Positions 9,346 to 21,800 of a stretch of 60,000 bases of DNA are shown here, in pieces (position 1 is the stretch's first letter; each line of letters opens with the position of its first letter). The position numbers and the translations under genes are program-made. The stretch is from contig OX485803.1 of NCBI GenBank assembly GCA_950295325.1, forward strand, positions 53,833,554 through 53,893,553, given 5' to 3'. Source of the stretch: Polytrichum commune. Lineage: Eukaryota; Streptophyta; Polytrichopsida; Polytrichales; Polytrichaceae. The notes beneath the pieces were generated by a model, which did not search any database, was not told the DNA's origin, and was given only the letters and a program-made list of their open reading frames with translations.

Positions 9346-9536
9346 AAGTGGTCCACCACTCCGCGGGATCACTTTTAGTTAGAATGTTAGCATTAAAAGT
9401 TAGAATTGATAGGGAATTTAGGGAAAATTAGTTCATTTAGCATTTAGCCTAGAAGAAGGAAGGTCAAAATGAAACTAAGTAGTGCTAGAAGATAGCAAAG
9501 TAGAAAAAATATGCTAGCTAGTAAAAACAACTAGCT

Positions 9537-9650
9537 AAACAAATATTAGTAGATGCTAGCTATTAAGCAAATGTTAGTAGATGCTAGCTATGAAGCAAAT
9601 ATTAGTAGATGCTAGCTATGAAGCAAATGTTAGTAGATGCTAGCTAAGCA
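9537..9650. repeat. 28-bp minisatellite, four copies
   Basis: The unit is AAGCAAATGTTAGTAGATGC followed by TAGCTATG. Copies alternate between CAAATATT and CAAATGTT. Confidence 0.9.
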
Positions 9651-10424
9651 AGTGTTAGTTTATTAGTTAGTGTGAGGCACACAAGACTATTGGAGGTGTT
9701 TTGCGTAAGAAGACAAAATCGGCTTGAAGACTTTTGAAGAAAATTAGAAAGAGAGCAAGGGGGCTACTTGCCCACTTGCCCCCTTGCCAACTCGATGGCG
9801 GACAAATTAGAAAAATTTCTAGTTTTCCCGTCGGAGCCACCTCGGCGAGAGGGTGGCAACCTCAACCGGGAAAACCCCCGAGCCAAAATTTCGGGAAAGA
9901 ATTTGAAAAATGAATCCGGTGGACGAGGGGTCCAACCCTTTTGTGAGAGGGTTTAAAAACCCCTCCTTCCACCTTGTAGAACTCTCTCTTCCTCTAATGC
10001 TTGGGCGAAGCCCTGCTTCAATGTAGTTAGGAAAAAATCCTTTAGCATGCATTCTCAATGGCCTAAAAGAAAGGCTTGAGAACCTCCTCTACTCTCTCTC
10101 CTAGTTAGAATGTGTGTTTATTAACACACCAACAAAATGATTCCTTCTTTTGTAGAGGTAGGTTGGATGGTAGAGTTTTGAATGGAGGCATTGTAGACCT
10201 CATCTGCCAATGCCCTGAAGGCTTAGTTCAGAAGCTAGAAAAAGATACTTATCATTTTTCTCTTAGAGAGATTTCCTATAGCTATCTATAGCCGTTTCCC
10301 ATTTGTGATTTGGTTAAGATGACAATTAGTTATGGATTTTCAAAGAGGGAGTAGAAAAACTGGGTGGTCTTGTGGGTAGCGACTGCTGGATCAGACCTGC
10401 GAGCCCAATAGGAATTTTAATTCT

Positions 10425-10940
10425 AAGAAGTTATATTTTTCCCAAATAGAACTTTTGTGTAGCTTTCCAAAATGGCTTAGAACATTTGATTTGAGCATGA
10501 TTTGAATTAGATATGAATTGTGCAAGATGGGACACATAGTTTGAGAACTTTTGGTTGACTGCTGCATTACAGAGGATCTGCTGGGTTCACTTCAGCTTAC
10601 CTTTCTAATTACATATTTTTATCAAATACATATTTTTAATATCTCTCCAGGGTCATATAGAACGTTTGATTTGAGTAATATTTAAATTCGATATGAATTG
10701 TTGAAGGTGAGATACATAGTTTAAGTCTTCTTGATTGACTGCTGTGTTACAAGGAGTCTGCTGAATTTTTATTAGCTTAACCTGCTGATGTCATAATTTT
10801 CCTAGTTAGAGCTTATTCATAGCTTTCCAATGGTATAAGGAAAGCCTAGATCCAAGTAGTAAGGAATGTGCTATGAATTTTTGAAGTTAGAAGGTAGATA
10901 GGTGGGTTGGAAGGGTCGGTGGAATCGACCTCACACTTCC
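10425..10940. repeat. Three diverged direct repeats of roughly 150-200 bp
   Basis: Each copy goes through a TAGCTTTCCAA- or TCTCCAGGG-type start, an AGAACNTTTGATTTGAG stretch, GATATGAATTGT, ACATAGTTT and GACTGCTG..TTACA.. GTCTGCTG in the same order. The third copy is the most diverged. Confidence 0.7.
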
Positions 10941-11914
10941 AACCCTCATAACTTTTGCATTTCTTATCCGATTAGAGTGATTTTTAGATCATTGGAAAAA
11001 TAATTAGGTGCATTAAGTATAAATATTATGCTTAGGATTAAATTACAGTACAAAATAAATACTTTATATTTTAATTGATTAACTAAGGTACGCTTACTAC
11101 CAAACTAGTTACAAAGGAGGAGGCGAGGTCGACGCTCGGGAAGTGGAGCAAGGAAGGAGGTAGCGGCTCGGCCTACATCGAACCCAAATCAACCGAGGAG
11201 AATTGAGGTAAATTTACTAACGCTAGCATTCCATTTAGGGTTGGAGGGAGCGCGGCTAAGGTACGCATCTATAAACCCACTCACCTATCTCGTAAGGTCA
11301 AGTGGCTTGACCACTTGACCGCCAAGGGAATACCCAACTCCATTGTTTTCGGGGCCCTTGGTATGTTTTGTGGTAGTAGCTTCATTTATTAGCAAGTTTC
11401 GTGTGTGGTAAGTCGGATTAATCACCGACACGACCACTCTGAATGTTGTTGGTGGAAAGGTGGGGTTAATGACCCGCGAATCCACTATTATGTTGTTGGC
11501 CCCATAGATTGGGAGTAATGGCCCAATTTATGAAGATTGCGCAACAGGTTGAACCTACAGGTTGCCCGTCACCCTGGTCCCATTGAGTTGCATTTCGTGG
11601 TCTATCCAGTGTAAACACATTTAACAATCAAAACATACAAAATAAATCGTGAACCCTTGTTGGCAAGAGACCCGAATCGGAAACTTAATTCGGTAGAGTG
11701 ATACCACCCTTCGAACCATTGATGTTCGAATGGGTTTGAGATGTCACTCAACCTTCAAAGGACCTGCACGAGGCTTTAGAAGGTTCCGAGGTAAGAGGTG
11801 CACCAACCAGGTAAGGACTTTTCATTAATTTCAGTAATTGGTTCAGTCCATATTCTGTGTTTTGCTAGTTCGGAAGTTGTTGATGTTAATGTTATGTGCT
11901 ATTTCGTAACACAG

Positions 11915-12608
11915 GTACTTTAAGTACGAGCTTTTGGCGAAAGGAGCTATTTCCAAAGATGATCTTCCTGTATTCTTGAACACATGGCTTGATAGATCAA
12001 ACTCAGCGTGCATGTTCTCGGCTCTTCAAGAACGCACGTGGACAAGTTCTCACCTTACCGGCGGTGCCTGGTATCTTGATTGCGCTTTAAGTTTCACTCC
12101 TTCTTTTGAGACTGAGCTCAGGAAATCAAAGGAGGCTGTAGGTGAGTCTGGAATTGAAATGGTTGACTTACAGGCCATAGAAGATGAAAATGAGAGGGCA
12201 AAGGCAATGAAACGACGCATTGAAGAGGACCGAAAGAAAGCGCTGAGGGTCAAGGAAGCTGAGGAGAGAGCTGACCAAAAAGAGCGGGAGAAGGTGCAGA
12301 ATTCGTTGGATAAGTCCACTAGAAAGGGGAAAAATAAGATGAACCCCCCTCCGGAGCCACAAGGTAAGAGTCCGGTTGCTCCAAGTCCCACATATGAATC
12401 TAGTTCTCATGCTCCAACATTTTCTAGAGGCACAAAACGCGACTCGTCCTATGAGCAGTTGAGTCAAATACCTATTATGACATCTGGGGAGGAGCTTGAG
12501 ATCCATATTGAAGAGCTCATTCTCAACTCCTCATTGGACGACGTTCTTGGCGGTGACACGGATGAATTCACCCCTTCCTACAACGACTTGAAAACATTCA
12601 TGCTCAAG
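11915..12608 (+). pseudogene. Exon C: charged coiled-coil exon of an unrecognised gene
   Basis: The exon runs from a CACAG acceptor at 11914 to an AAG|GTACTG donor at 12608 with no stop in 231 codons. A short ordered start (YFKYELLAKGAISKDDLP, then WLDRSNSACMFSALQERTW) is followed by about 50 residues of Glu/Lys/Arg-rich sequence typical of a coiled coil, a Pro/Ser-rich linker and an acidic tail. It lies between an LTR-like insertion and satellite block C. It may be the downstream part of the gene of exons A and B, since both are embedded in the same satellite family, but this is not proven. The open frame could also be a live exon. Confidence 0.5.
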
Positions 12609-12689
12609 GTACTGCTCTTCCTTTAAATTTATGCATTTCAATCTTGTCAATCCAATGGTGTGACCAGTAGAGTTAGAAAATTTGAGTAT

Positions 12690-13915
12690 TTGCTCAACCT
12701 AAAACCGAGACTTCAAAATGTTTGATTCTAACATGAAATGAGGCCAACTAGACTTATATAAAGTGAGCACCCGATATATGAACTTAGAGCAGAGGCTTCA
12801 AATTGTTAGATTATAACCTGAAATGAGGCAAACTAGATATATATAAAGCGAGCACCTGTAATTTGAACCTTGAAGCTGAGGCTTCAAAGTGTTAGATTCT
12901 AACCTGAAATGAGGCCAACTAGATTTATATAAAGTGAGCACCCAAAACCTCAACATAGAACCGAAGCTTCAAATTGTTAGATTATAACCTGAAATGAGGC
13001 CAACTACATATATATAAAGTGAGCTCCTGTAATTTGAACCTTGAAGCCGAGGCTTCAAAATGTGACCCTCTTGACCTCAAAATGAAGGTTTCGGTCCCGA
13101 AACCCATATATTGGACAGCCACATAATGTGAGAACCTGATATCTAAGCCTATAGGCCACTTTCAAAGACTTAGATTCTAACCTGAAATGAGGCCAACTAG
13201 ACTTATATAAAGTGAGCACCTTAAATCTGAACCTATAGCCGAGGCCTCTAATTGTTAGATTCTAACCTGAAATGAGGCCAACTAGACTTATATAAAGTGA
13301 GCACTTGAAATCTCAAACTAGAGCCGAGGCTTCAAAGTGTTAGATTCTAACCTGAAATGAGGCCAACTAGACATATATAAAGTTAGCACCCGAAATCTCA
13401 ACCTAGAGCCGAGGTTTTGAATTGTTTGATTCTAACCTGAAATGTGGCCAACTAGACATATATAAAATGAGCACTTGAAATCTGAACCTAGAGCCGAGGC
13501 TTCAAATTGGTTGATTCTGACCTGAAATGTGGCCAACTAGACTTATATAAAGTGAGCACCCGATATATGAACTTAGAGCAGAGGCTTCAAATTGTTAGAT
13601 TATAACCTCAAATGAGGCCAACTACATATATATAAAGTGAGCTCCTGTAATTTGAACCTTGAAGCCGAGGCTTCAAAATGTGACCCTCTTGACCTCAAAA
13701 TGAAGGTTTCGGTCCCAAAACCCATATATTGGACAGCCACGTAATGTGAGAACCTGATATCTAAGCCTATAGGCCACTTTCAAAGACTTAGATTCTAACC
13801 TGAAATGAGGCCAACTAAAACAACATAGAGTGAGAACCTGAAATCTTAGCCTATAGCCAACCTTCAAATTCTAGATTCTAACCTGAAATGAGGCCAACTA
13901 AAACAACGTAAGGCT
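12690..13915 (-). repeat. Satellite block C, same family in inverted orientation
   Basis: Reverse complement of the block A/B units: GGTTTCGGTCCCGAAACCCA, TATTGGACAGCCAC and CTAACCTGAAATGAGGCCAA recur in tandem. A unit of about 600 bp appears to be duplicated inside the block, because the TTCGGTCCC marker occurs near 13092 and 13711 with the same surroundings. Confidence 0.95.
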
Positions 13916-14891
13916 AATCCTCAAGACTAATTAATCTTGACTCTTCACCTTATAACACCGCACACCTACGTGCCTCTCTCTTACTCCACACACACACAAG
14001 CTCACCTACTTCAATAATGTAACTTTGTAAGTCCAACAAAACTAAATGCTCCAATGTTTCACAAACATAACTTTGCAAGTCTAAATAATTATAGGTGTGG
14101 ATAATATAAATCCAAGCACTACAATTTGAAGACTATAAATTAAATTCTAAATTCTTCCAAACTACACTACTCCTAACAAGAGGTCAAGCCTACTTAAAGG
14201 CCAACTAGTTTTGGCTCTTCACCTTAAAGTCATGTACACACACGTGCTCCTATTTTGCTTCCCACACACCCACACTTATAACACGTGGGGTGCCAAGGAG
14301 CACGAAGGAAAGAGGAAGAGAGAGGGAAGAATGAGGGCTTATATAGTGAGTTGAGAGGGAGTAGGTGAGCACCCTCAAGATAAGCCTTCGTAATCCTCTC
14401 CTACTTTGTAGGCTCTCATCTTATCTTCTAAGCCTTTGTCTCTTAAACGAACAACCTAGATCTTAATTCAAACTTTTAACTCAAGGAACTACCCTTGGTT
14501 CTCCACCTACTACGCTCTCTGATTAAGGAGCTTCCTCACACTACTAATTTTCTAATCAATCCACTCCACACAAGCCTAATGCTTAAACATAACTTCCTTC
14601 AAGCTTCACTCTTTTTATATTTTTGTGAATAATCAATAAACATTAAAACATCACTTCTAATGGTCTCAAAAGACTTAAAAACACATGTGGGCACCATTTT
14701 GGGCTTACAGATTCTCACATGGTCCTCATGGCATGGGGATGCCATGATGGAAGGTGATATGATGTGAAGTTGGGCACGGGCAGCTTGGCGTGCCACGTTG
14801 TCGTTACGGCCCGGGTCAGCAGAGGCTTTGCTGCAGGCAGGCCAGGACCCGACCCCCGAGGGGCTGACCCACTGCCATGCCTCGATTTCAG
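13916..14891. other. Intergenic; contains a diverged direct duplication
   Basis: The stretch near 13920-14000 (GACTCTTCACCTTATAACAC, then ACGTGCC...CACACACAC) reappears at about 14205-14290 (GGCTCTTCACCTTAAAGTCA, then ACGTGCT...CACACACCC). No convincing coding region is seen. Confidence 0.5.
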
Positions 14892-15047
14892 CACAACATT
14901 TAACACCATTGGGTTTGATAATGTTAGGGTGCCGGCGGATACTTCCGCTCTCGAGCTCTCCGTAAATTTGATCCCCACCGTTGATGGAGCGGAAGATCTA
15001 ATGGTCCAGAATCTCGGCATGAGTGTTACGCTTGATAAGATCCTCAA
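14892..15047 (+). pseudogene. Isolated exon-like segment, family not recognised
   Basis: An open frame in a GC-richer island lies between an ATTTCAG acceptor (14891) and an AA|GTAAGG donor (15048). It reads TTFNTIGFDNVRVPADTSAL and onward to VQNLGMSVTLDKIL. Composition and codon use look more gene-like than the surroundings. I recognise no family and see no partner exon nearby. It may be a gene fragment carried by a mobile element. Confidence 0.35.
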
Positions 15048-18000
15048 GTAAGGCCATCATACAAATACGAGCCAACCATCAGGCGGGTTCTTGTTCTCAT
15101 AATGGTCCACTCCACGGGCCTTGTCTATCACATAAAGTCTGGTGCCATTTCTTTATAGTGTAATATGGGGGCCGGTATAATCTCTAAATGCCCACGTAGA
15201 AATTTAGAAGGGTTTCTAGATTAACGCCCGACATCGGAGCTTTACGTTTAATAAGACCTTCCCCTTAGGGCTTCCCTTGTATAAGGACCAATCCTCTTGG
15301 GAGGGGCCCTTATACATGGAATGTCATGCGGTTTTGGGCCTTATTTATCATGTCATCCACTAGCATATCGTGCAAGGTCCATATTGTGAAAGTCATGATC
15401 AACCCATACATGAAGGATGAAAATAAGGCAAATTACATATAAGAAGGCCATTCCCTTGTCTTCCAACATATTTATAGGGTTCCAAATCAAACCGACTAGG
15501 TCATCCCATCTAGTTTCTCTTGCACAAGCATTCCTTGTATCTCATGTATAGACAACAAAATACCAGGCTCACCTTCGTGGGTGCCTCTTCTTCGCTTATT
15601 TCCTACTTATGTTGAGAGTGTGAACCAAACCGTCTAGCTCGCTAGCTCCACCTAACCTTTCATTCATGGGCCACCCATTATCTCCCAACTATGGACAACA
15701 TGATGTTAGGTTGTTGAACCCCCATGACCCATGTACATGTATCTAAGGGTGGATTTTACACCAATGTTGGATAGGTATACATGTGGATGCATAGTATTAA
15801 TACATGAAACGATTGAGGATATCATAAAATCTACATGGCTTGTAATGAAATAATTGGGAAATGGAAAATTAAAGATGATGGGAAAATGCAAGGATGGATG
15901 TCCCAAAGTAAGGGACAAAGATGAATGAGAAGTCAATGAATGATAAGTTGGATGGATGTAATATATGTACTAATAGGAGGATCATAAAGTGAATCCATGA
16001 TATGTGTTTATAGATAAGGAAACGTTGGTCTACATTTCGTAAAATTTCAAACTTCTAGATATATTTCTTAAGCACTATGAATAATTAGGGCTCGGGGGAA
16101 GGAGAACACACGTTATGTATGGTGAGGTTCCTCCAAGTTGAGTGGTGAGCCCTTAGATCAATAAACGATTGTTTATTCATGTGGGAAGTTTCCAGTGAGA
16201 TAATTGTGGTTGTGAATAGTTTAACATGCTTGAGTGGAGGGATGTTGCATGGCTAGTATTAGATTCATGAAACAACCAAATATGGACACCTCATTGATAC
16301 TTGACGGGTTTCATTAGAGGAGAGAGTTTTTTCATACCCGAGTGAATATACTATTCCACTACAATGTTGACACTAAGGTATGGACAACATGATACCAAGT
16401 TATGATACTCCTTGAACGTGTACATGTATCCAAGGGTGGATTTACACTTTCCTTGTTTTATATGGCTCAAATATAAGTGTCTGGATTAAAAGATTGTCCA
16501 CATAAGGCCCACATACCTTACACAACAACATTTGTGCACCATGGACACCAAAAAAACATGTGTATCATAGATTAGACTATGTGGTCAAAGTGTATCAACC
16601 ATTGAAGGATCAATACTGAAGACAATTGTGATCATTTAAAGAGAAGAGACTTCTCATTTTGTACTCTCTTAACTTTTTGCATCTCAACTTCAATCTTGAA
16701 TTTTAATTTTTTCAATCTATATGATTTACAATTTCTGACTAGTTGAGACGATTCACAATTCGACCCAACAATTAAAGTTGTCCAAGGAGTTGGATGTGCC
16801 TACAATAGGGTCACATGCCTTGAATAGTAAAAATATATTTGATAAGGTGACTGAGGTAGGGGTTACGAGTCTTAATGCCCAGTGCACAACTTATATTATT
16901 ACAAAAATCATACAATTCCTTGTCAAGTTTTAAATCCAATATACTTCATATTTATAGTTTTGAAAATCAATTAGAACTTTATCTTAAAGAGCCATATGTG
17001 ACATTGATGATTGATATACGAAGTATGTGTGTACATCCCAAAGGCACATGTTACATGTATTTGAAACCAAACTTTCAATTACATTACAGTTATCCGGAAA
17101 ACCCTTCAAAGAGGGGAAAACATGGGTTTCATCTTCCTTAATAAGTTTTTTTATTAATAAGTTGTTAGCTTGTCATGTGTTAGAGCTTATATTGAAATTT
17201 GGGTGAATATTTTGGGACCTCCTCTTGTCATCCCAACAATTTTGATAGAAACAACTTTTAGAGGATTTAAAATAGGGTATGCCCATGGAACATGTTGTCC
17301 TATATCTTGGATCGACCTATGCAAGGCTAGCTTGGCCCACCCACCCTAGTAGGGCAAGCTAGAAAGTTGGTGTTTATTAGCTCAACACCATTCTTCGAGT
17401 ATGGTAATTTGAGAATTGAAAAAACTTAGTTGACTTTATGCATAAGCTCTCAAACTCACGTTTTAGCCAACTCAAAGGGATTTTGATATCTGAACTTCAT
17501 AAATAACTATATTAAGGTAGTGATTTCATAATGCATTTGTCAAGTGAGTTATTGTTATTAGGACCACTTTTGATATACTAGCTATAAATGGAAGTGTGTA
17601 GCTCAAAAGACATAAATTTGTGCAATGGAGACGCATGAGGGGTTGAATGGTTACATTTTTCTCTACACCAATATTTTTAGGACTTATTAACACAACCAAC
17701 ACGATATGGTTGGCAAATCCAAATCAAGGTTGTAGCCATTTTTGTCATATTCTTGGGGTTCATAAGTTATTATATCTTATTCAACATCAAAGTTCTTTAT
17801 TACATATCTTCTCATATGATCACATATGACTCCCTTATTAAGTCCACTATTAGAATATGAGCCCAAAATGAGTGCTCATATTTGTTTTATGGTTAGAATT
17901 TATTTAGCATTGCATTTGGAGTGTTATTGAAACAATCAAAAGTATAAAAAGAGTGAGGTTTAGTGTGGTTTATGTTTTAGGCTTTAAGCCTATTTTGTGT

Positions 18001-18220
18001 GGTTAAGTAGAAGCTTAATGATATTAGGGAGCGTTGTGATTAAGTGAGTAGTGGTTGATGAAGCAAGAGGAAGGTCCTTGGATTTAAATGTTTGAATTAG
18101 AACATGCTATTGTTGGTTTAAAGGGTGAAGGTTTAGTGGATAGGATAAGGTCCTACTAAGTAGGAGAAGGTTAAGGGGCTTGTGGTCTTGGGTGCCCTCT
18201 CCTCCTCCTCCTCTTCCCTC
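15048..18220. other. Intergenic, with dispersed repeats
   Basis: No supported gene. A segment of about 75 bp with CTATGGACAACATGAT and GTACATGTATC.AAGGGTGGAT occurs at about 15689-15764 and again at about 16377-16450. A repeat copy shared with 41-42 kb lies at about 16640-16830 and is listed separately. A 9-bp inverted repeat (AATATGAGC/GCTCATATT) lies at about 17854-17882. Confidence 0.5.
16640..16830 (+). repeat. Dispersed repeat R1, copy 1
   Basis: It shares an ordered set of blocks with 41560-41735 and 42135-42320: CTC...TTTNNACT(C/T)NTTATAACTTTT-like start, CAAT...TTGAA, CAATTTNNGACTNNTTGA, CAATTNNNNNTTGTC, then GGAGTTGGANGTGCC(T/C)ACAATAG and CACAT.CCTT. All copies are in the same orientation. 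Confidence 0.6.
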
Positions 18221-18222
18221 TT

Positions 18223-18248
18223 CATTCTCTCTCTCTCTCTCTCTCTCC
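18223..18248. repeat. CT microsatellite
   Basis: A run of CT dinucleotides follows a CCTCCTCCTCCTC stretch, just upstream of the tandem array. Confidence 0.9.
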
Positions 18249-18374
18249 TTCCTCTCTAGGAACATGAGCTCTTAGAGCTAGGAAAATGTGGGGATTAGGT
18301 AGTGTTTTAGTAGAATTAGTGGGTTTGGTTAGATTAATTAGTTAGGGGGTTTGTTAGAGATTAAGTAGACAAGG

Positions 18375-18856
18375 GATTACTAGCTGGACTGCCGCAGCTA
18401 AGGTTGGATATACTGCTGCAGTTGAAGGAAGCCTGGTTGATTACTAGCTGGACTGCCGCAGCTAAGGTTGGATATACTGCTGCAGTTGAAGGAAGCCTGG
18501 TTTGATTACTAGTTGGACTGCCGCAGCTAAGGTTGGATATACTGCTGCAGTTGAAGGAAGCCTGGTTGATTACTAGCTGGACTGCCGCAGCTAAGGTTGG
18601 ATCTACTGCTGCAGTTGAAGGAAACCTGGTTTGATTACTAGCTGGACTGCCGCAACTAAGGTTGGATATACTGCTGCAGTTGAAGGAAGCCTGGTTGATT
18701 ATTAGTTGGACTGCCGCAACTAAGGTTGGATATACTGCTGCAGTTGAAGGAAGCCTGGTTTGATTACTAGCTGGACTTCCGCAACTAAGGTTGGATATAC
18801 TGCTGCAGTTGAAGGAAGCCTGGTTTAATTACTAGCTGGACTGCCGCAGCTAAGGG
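18375..18856. repeat. Tandem array of a 64/65-bp unit, seven copies plus a partial
   Basis: The unit carries TAGCTGGACTGCCGCAGCTA, AGGTTGGATATACTGCTGCA and GTTGAAGGAAGCCTGGTT. Junctions alternate between GGTTGATTA and GGTTTGATTA for the first six copies, so the real period is a dimer of about 129 bp. The array is in a region that otherwise resembles an LTR or leader. Confidence 0.97.
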
Positions 18857-21800
18857 GGGTGGATGTTTGGCTAGGGAGAACTAGGAAAAAGGCTGGGTTT
18901 ATAGTAGGGTTACATACCTTAGACTAGTGTGGTATTTAAGCAATGGTCCAAGGGGGTGAGATGGCAATAGTATAGAGGGAGGAGGAAGATACGAGTGTGA
19001 CATTGGATTAGGTTATAGCTGGTTAATAAAGTTAGCACCAAATGTTAGTTAGATGCTTAGTCATTAGTAATTTGGTTGATCACTAGACAATATAAGGTGA
19101 CATTAGGAGATAGACTTGCGATTGAGTTGTGTGGAATTGTACTTGAGTACGCTAATAGCGCCATGATAGGGAAGAGTGTTTTTTAACACTTGTAATCTTA
19201 TGATGGAATAAATTGGTGTACTCGAATCGATGAGAAATGTACTGAATTCTCACACATTTGGTAAGATGGAGTTATGCGAACACGAATGTGACATTCATTC
19301 CCTCACCCGGACTAGGACGCTTAAGGGTGGGTGGTTTGGCCTCACATAGAACCTATAATTATAAACAAGATTTGAGCACTACTTATTTTTGTTGTAGATT
19401 CACACCTAAGCACACACCACGTAAATGTAGGCGTCCACTAATTATAAGTGATTGAACTAGGGCTCATACCTTGTTTAATATCTTGGGTCTTTGAGCACAA
19501 ATTTTGACATGGCAATCCTTATGTTTTTCAAAAACAAACAGTACGTTCCATATAGTTGTTTTAGCTCTTTCCATAGATACCATGGTTGCATCCTAACTCT
19601 TAGCCATTGGGGTGCAGTGACCATTCAAAGACCAGTTGCTCATTATGTCAATTTTTGATGTTTCCTCCTTTGATTTTTGGTATTAAAAAGTAAGAATAGG
19701 CTCTTTGAATTTGCATTCTCGATAGCTTTCTCCTATCTTTCTAATGACACCTTACTCAAAATTACTTAAAAGTGAAAGTATGAGAACATAGCGAGTGGTT
19801 GAAGACTCAAAAATAAATGTGTTGTTAGAGAGCTTGCCAACACAAGATGACACCTCACCTTACAATTGTTTTTTAAGATTTGGGTCTTGGGGGTAAGTAA
19901 ATGGAGTGGAGTTGAATAGGTACTATCAAAGATATAATTTGGAGCTTGTTTGAATATCTTGCACAATTGTAAGGTGGTAAAATATAGTAACTTCTCTTGA
20001 TAGTGTAGGACAATATGTAATCACATAATGGCAAGCTCATTGCTAAATTAAATATCTTATTTAGTGTGGCCCACACTACTCATCATCAATCCACAATACA
20101 TGTCTTGCAAACATTTGGTGACTTGGCCAACTAGAGAAGATATCACATGACACTTTCAAATGCTACATGACAAGTTATAATGACCACTCTAATTATGATG
20201 ATACACCAATTTTAATGCCACGCTAATTAGATGTTTAGTGCAACCTCATTGTGTTCATTAAAAGCAAATGTCGCCTCCTAAAAATTGGGACCAATTCCAT
20301 GTGTAATGTTTCACAGCTCTTCATGATGGTTGGTTATGTAATGGCTCTTACATCTATCCTTACAGATCATAAAAACCATTTTAGGTTTGCTATTATAGGC
20401 AAAGTAGGGTTCATTTGGCACTTGACTTGGTTGTTTTGTATTCATCCACACTTGTGGCCATGGCCTATTGACGCAATTCTTTAAATGTTTTTTGAAACTA
20501 GGGTATAAGGTTCATGTGTTTGAGGCTCCTACGATTTATTATGTTTATCCAACACACTTATTTCAGGTTCACATATGAGCCCTGGGGTGGACTCTTCATA
20601 CCATGTACGAAGTAACATGAAGGAACATTATTATTGGGACTAGTGTATATAGCATACATAAGGGAGATGTATTGTTTTTCTTCAGTGTGTACATCAAAAA
20701 AGGCTAAAGGTAGATGTACAAAAGGAGGCCATAAGATTTAGAGAAAGAAATTGACAATACATGTGTTAGTTTCATCCAATTCTTGTTTTCCATCCATTGT
20801 TGTCATATTGGTCATAGTCCTCGATGACTACCATGTTTGTTCTTGTTAGGGTTTGCATTTGGGTTTTAGGTTTCTACAAACTGGAGGCTCTTCAAGCTCT
20901 TTGAGTTTGTGGCTAAGTTATTGTGCTCTTGTCTTTGTTTGTTTGATATGATCCTTGAGTTACATGCTATGGATCAAAATGACTTTTTAATTGAAAAGTG
21001 AAAACTGATCTATGTGCAATAAAAGCCTATTGAATATATATATATATATATAGTATATGTGGTGGAGGCATTTATCACATCAAATTAAAAAGCTTGGTAT
21101 AAATACATGAGTGCGTTTCCTAGCATGTTGTTAGTACTTATATACTTATTTTTTTCAATACACTTCTTGTATATAGGGGGTTTAATTTCATCATTATCCA
21201 ATGTTAAAGAATTATTTCTTTCTACCCCTAGTAATGTTAAGTATCCTTGCCAATTCATAACTCCTTGCAATTCCCCATATTGGTTAGACTACCGGTTTTA
21301 GCACAACTCTTGGCTTACCCATTCTATTATACACTTTACTAGTGTGTACATGACTATTGCAACTACCGGATATCTATCGCTCAAGAAGTTATTGTTTTAG
21401 TTCCATGTACAAGCTCGCAACTAGCATAATTTGACTACCGGTACTACCATATACTTCAAACTCCACTGAGACCACTAAGGTAGAGGGTGCTAAAGCCAAC
21501 ACCCCATCCAAAACCAACACCTATAAACGCCTCCCAATTGCCAACACTCTACAACCTTGAACCGTACCCGGCGGTGTAGGAGTGTCTGGGCCCACGGAGT
21601 GACGGTTTTAGGTGTCATTAGTGGTGCCACCTCATAGCGGCCTCCATGACCTTCATGTAGGGTATGTAACGGGCTCCACTCTATCTCGGGTTGGTTCAAG
21701 GTGGGATTAGGGTGGCTTGTCAATGCCTATTCTAGTCATTCTATTCACAACGCCAAGGAGGTAGGCCCACAAAGCACAAAAGGGTCATTTCCAAGGATGC

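Larger units (their letters stand above)
9346..11900. mobile_element. Probable LTR or leader of an inserted retroelement (boundaries not fixed)
   Basis: The satellite stops abruptly near 9346 (TGTGAACCCTTTAAGTGGTC) and is replaced by unique-looking DNA without a conserved frame. It contains a 28-bp minisatellite, a CT-rich stretch near 9970-10110, threefold repeats at 10425-10940, and leader-like blocks such as AGGCGAGGTCGACGCTCGG at 11121. This is the texture of a long plant LTR. No polyprotein is present, so it would be a solo LTR or a fragment. I found no clear target duplication. Confidence 0.35.

Noticed and set aside
12050-12506. Minus-strand frames of about 112 codons
   Set aside because: Shadows of exon C; the plus strand has matching splice sites and coiled-coil composition.
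18375-18856. CRISPR-like array
   Set aside because: Units are contiguous near-identical tandem repeats without unique spacers, in a plant genome.
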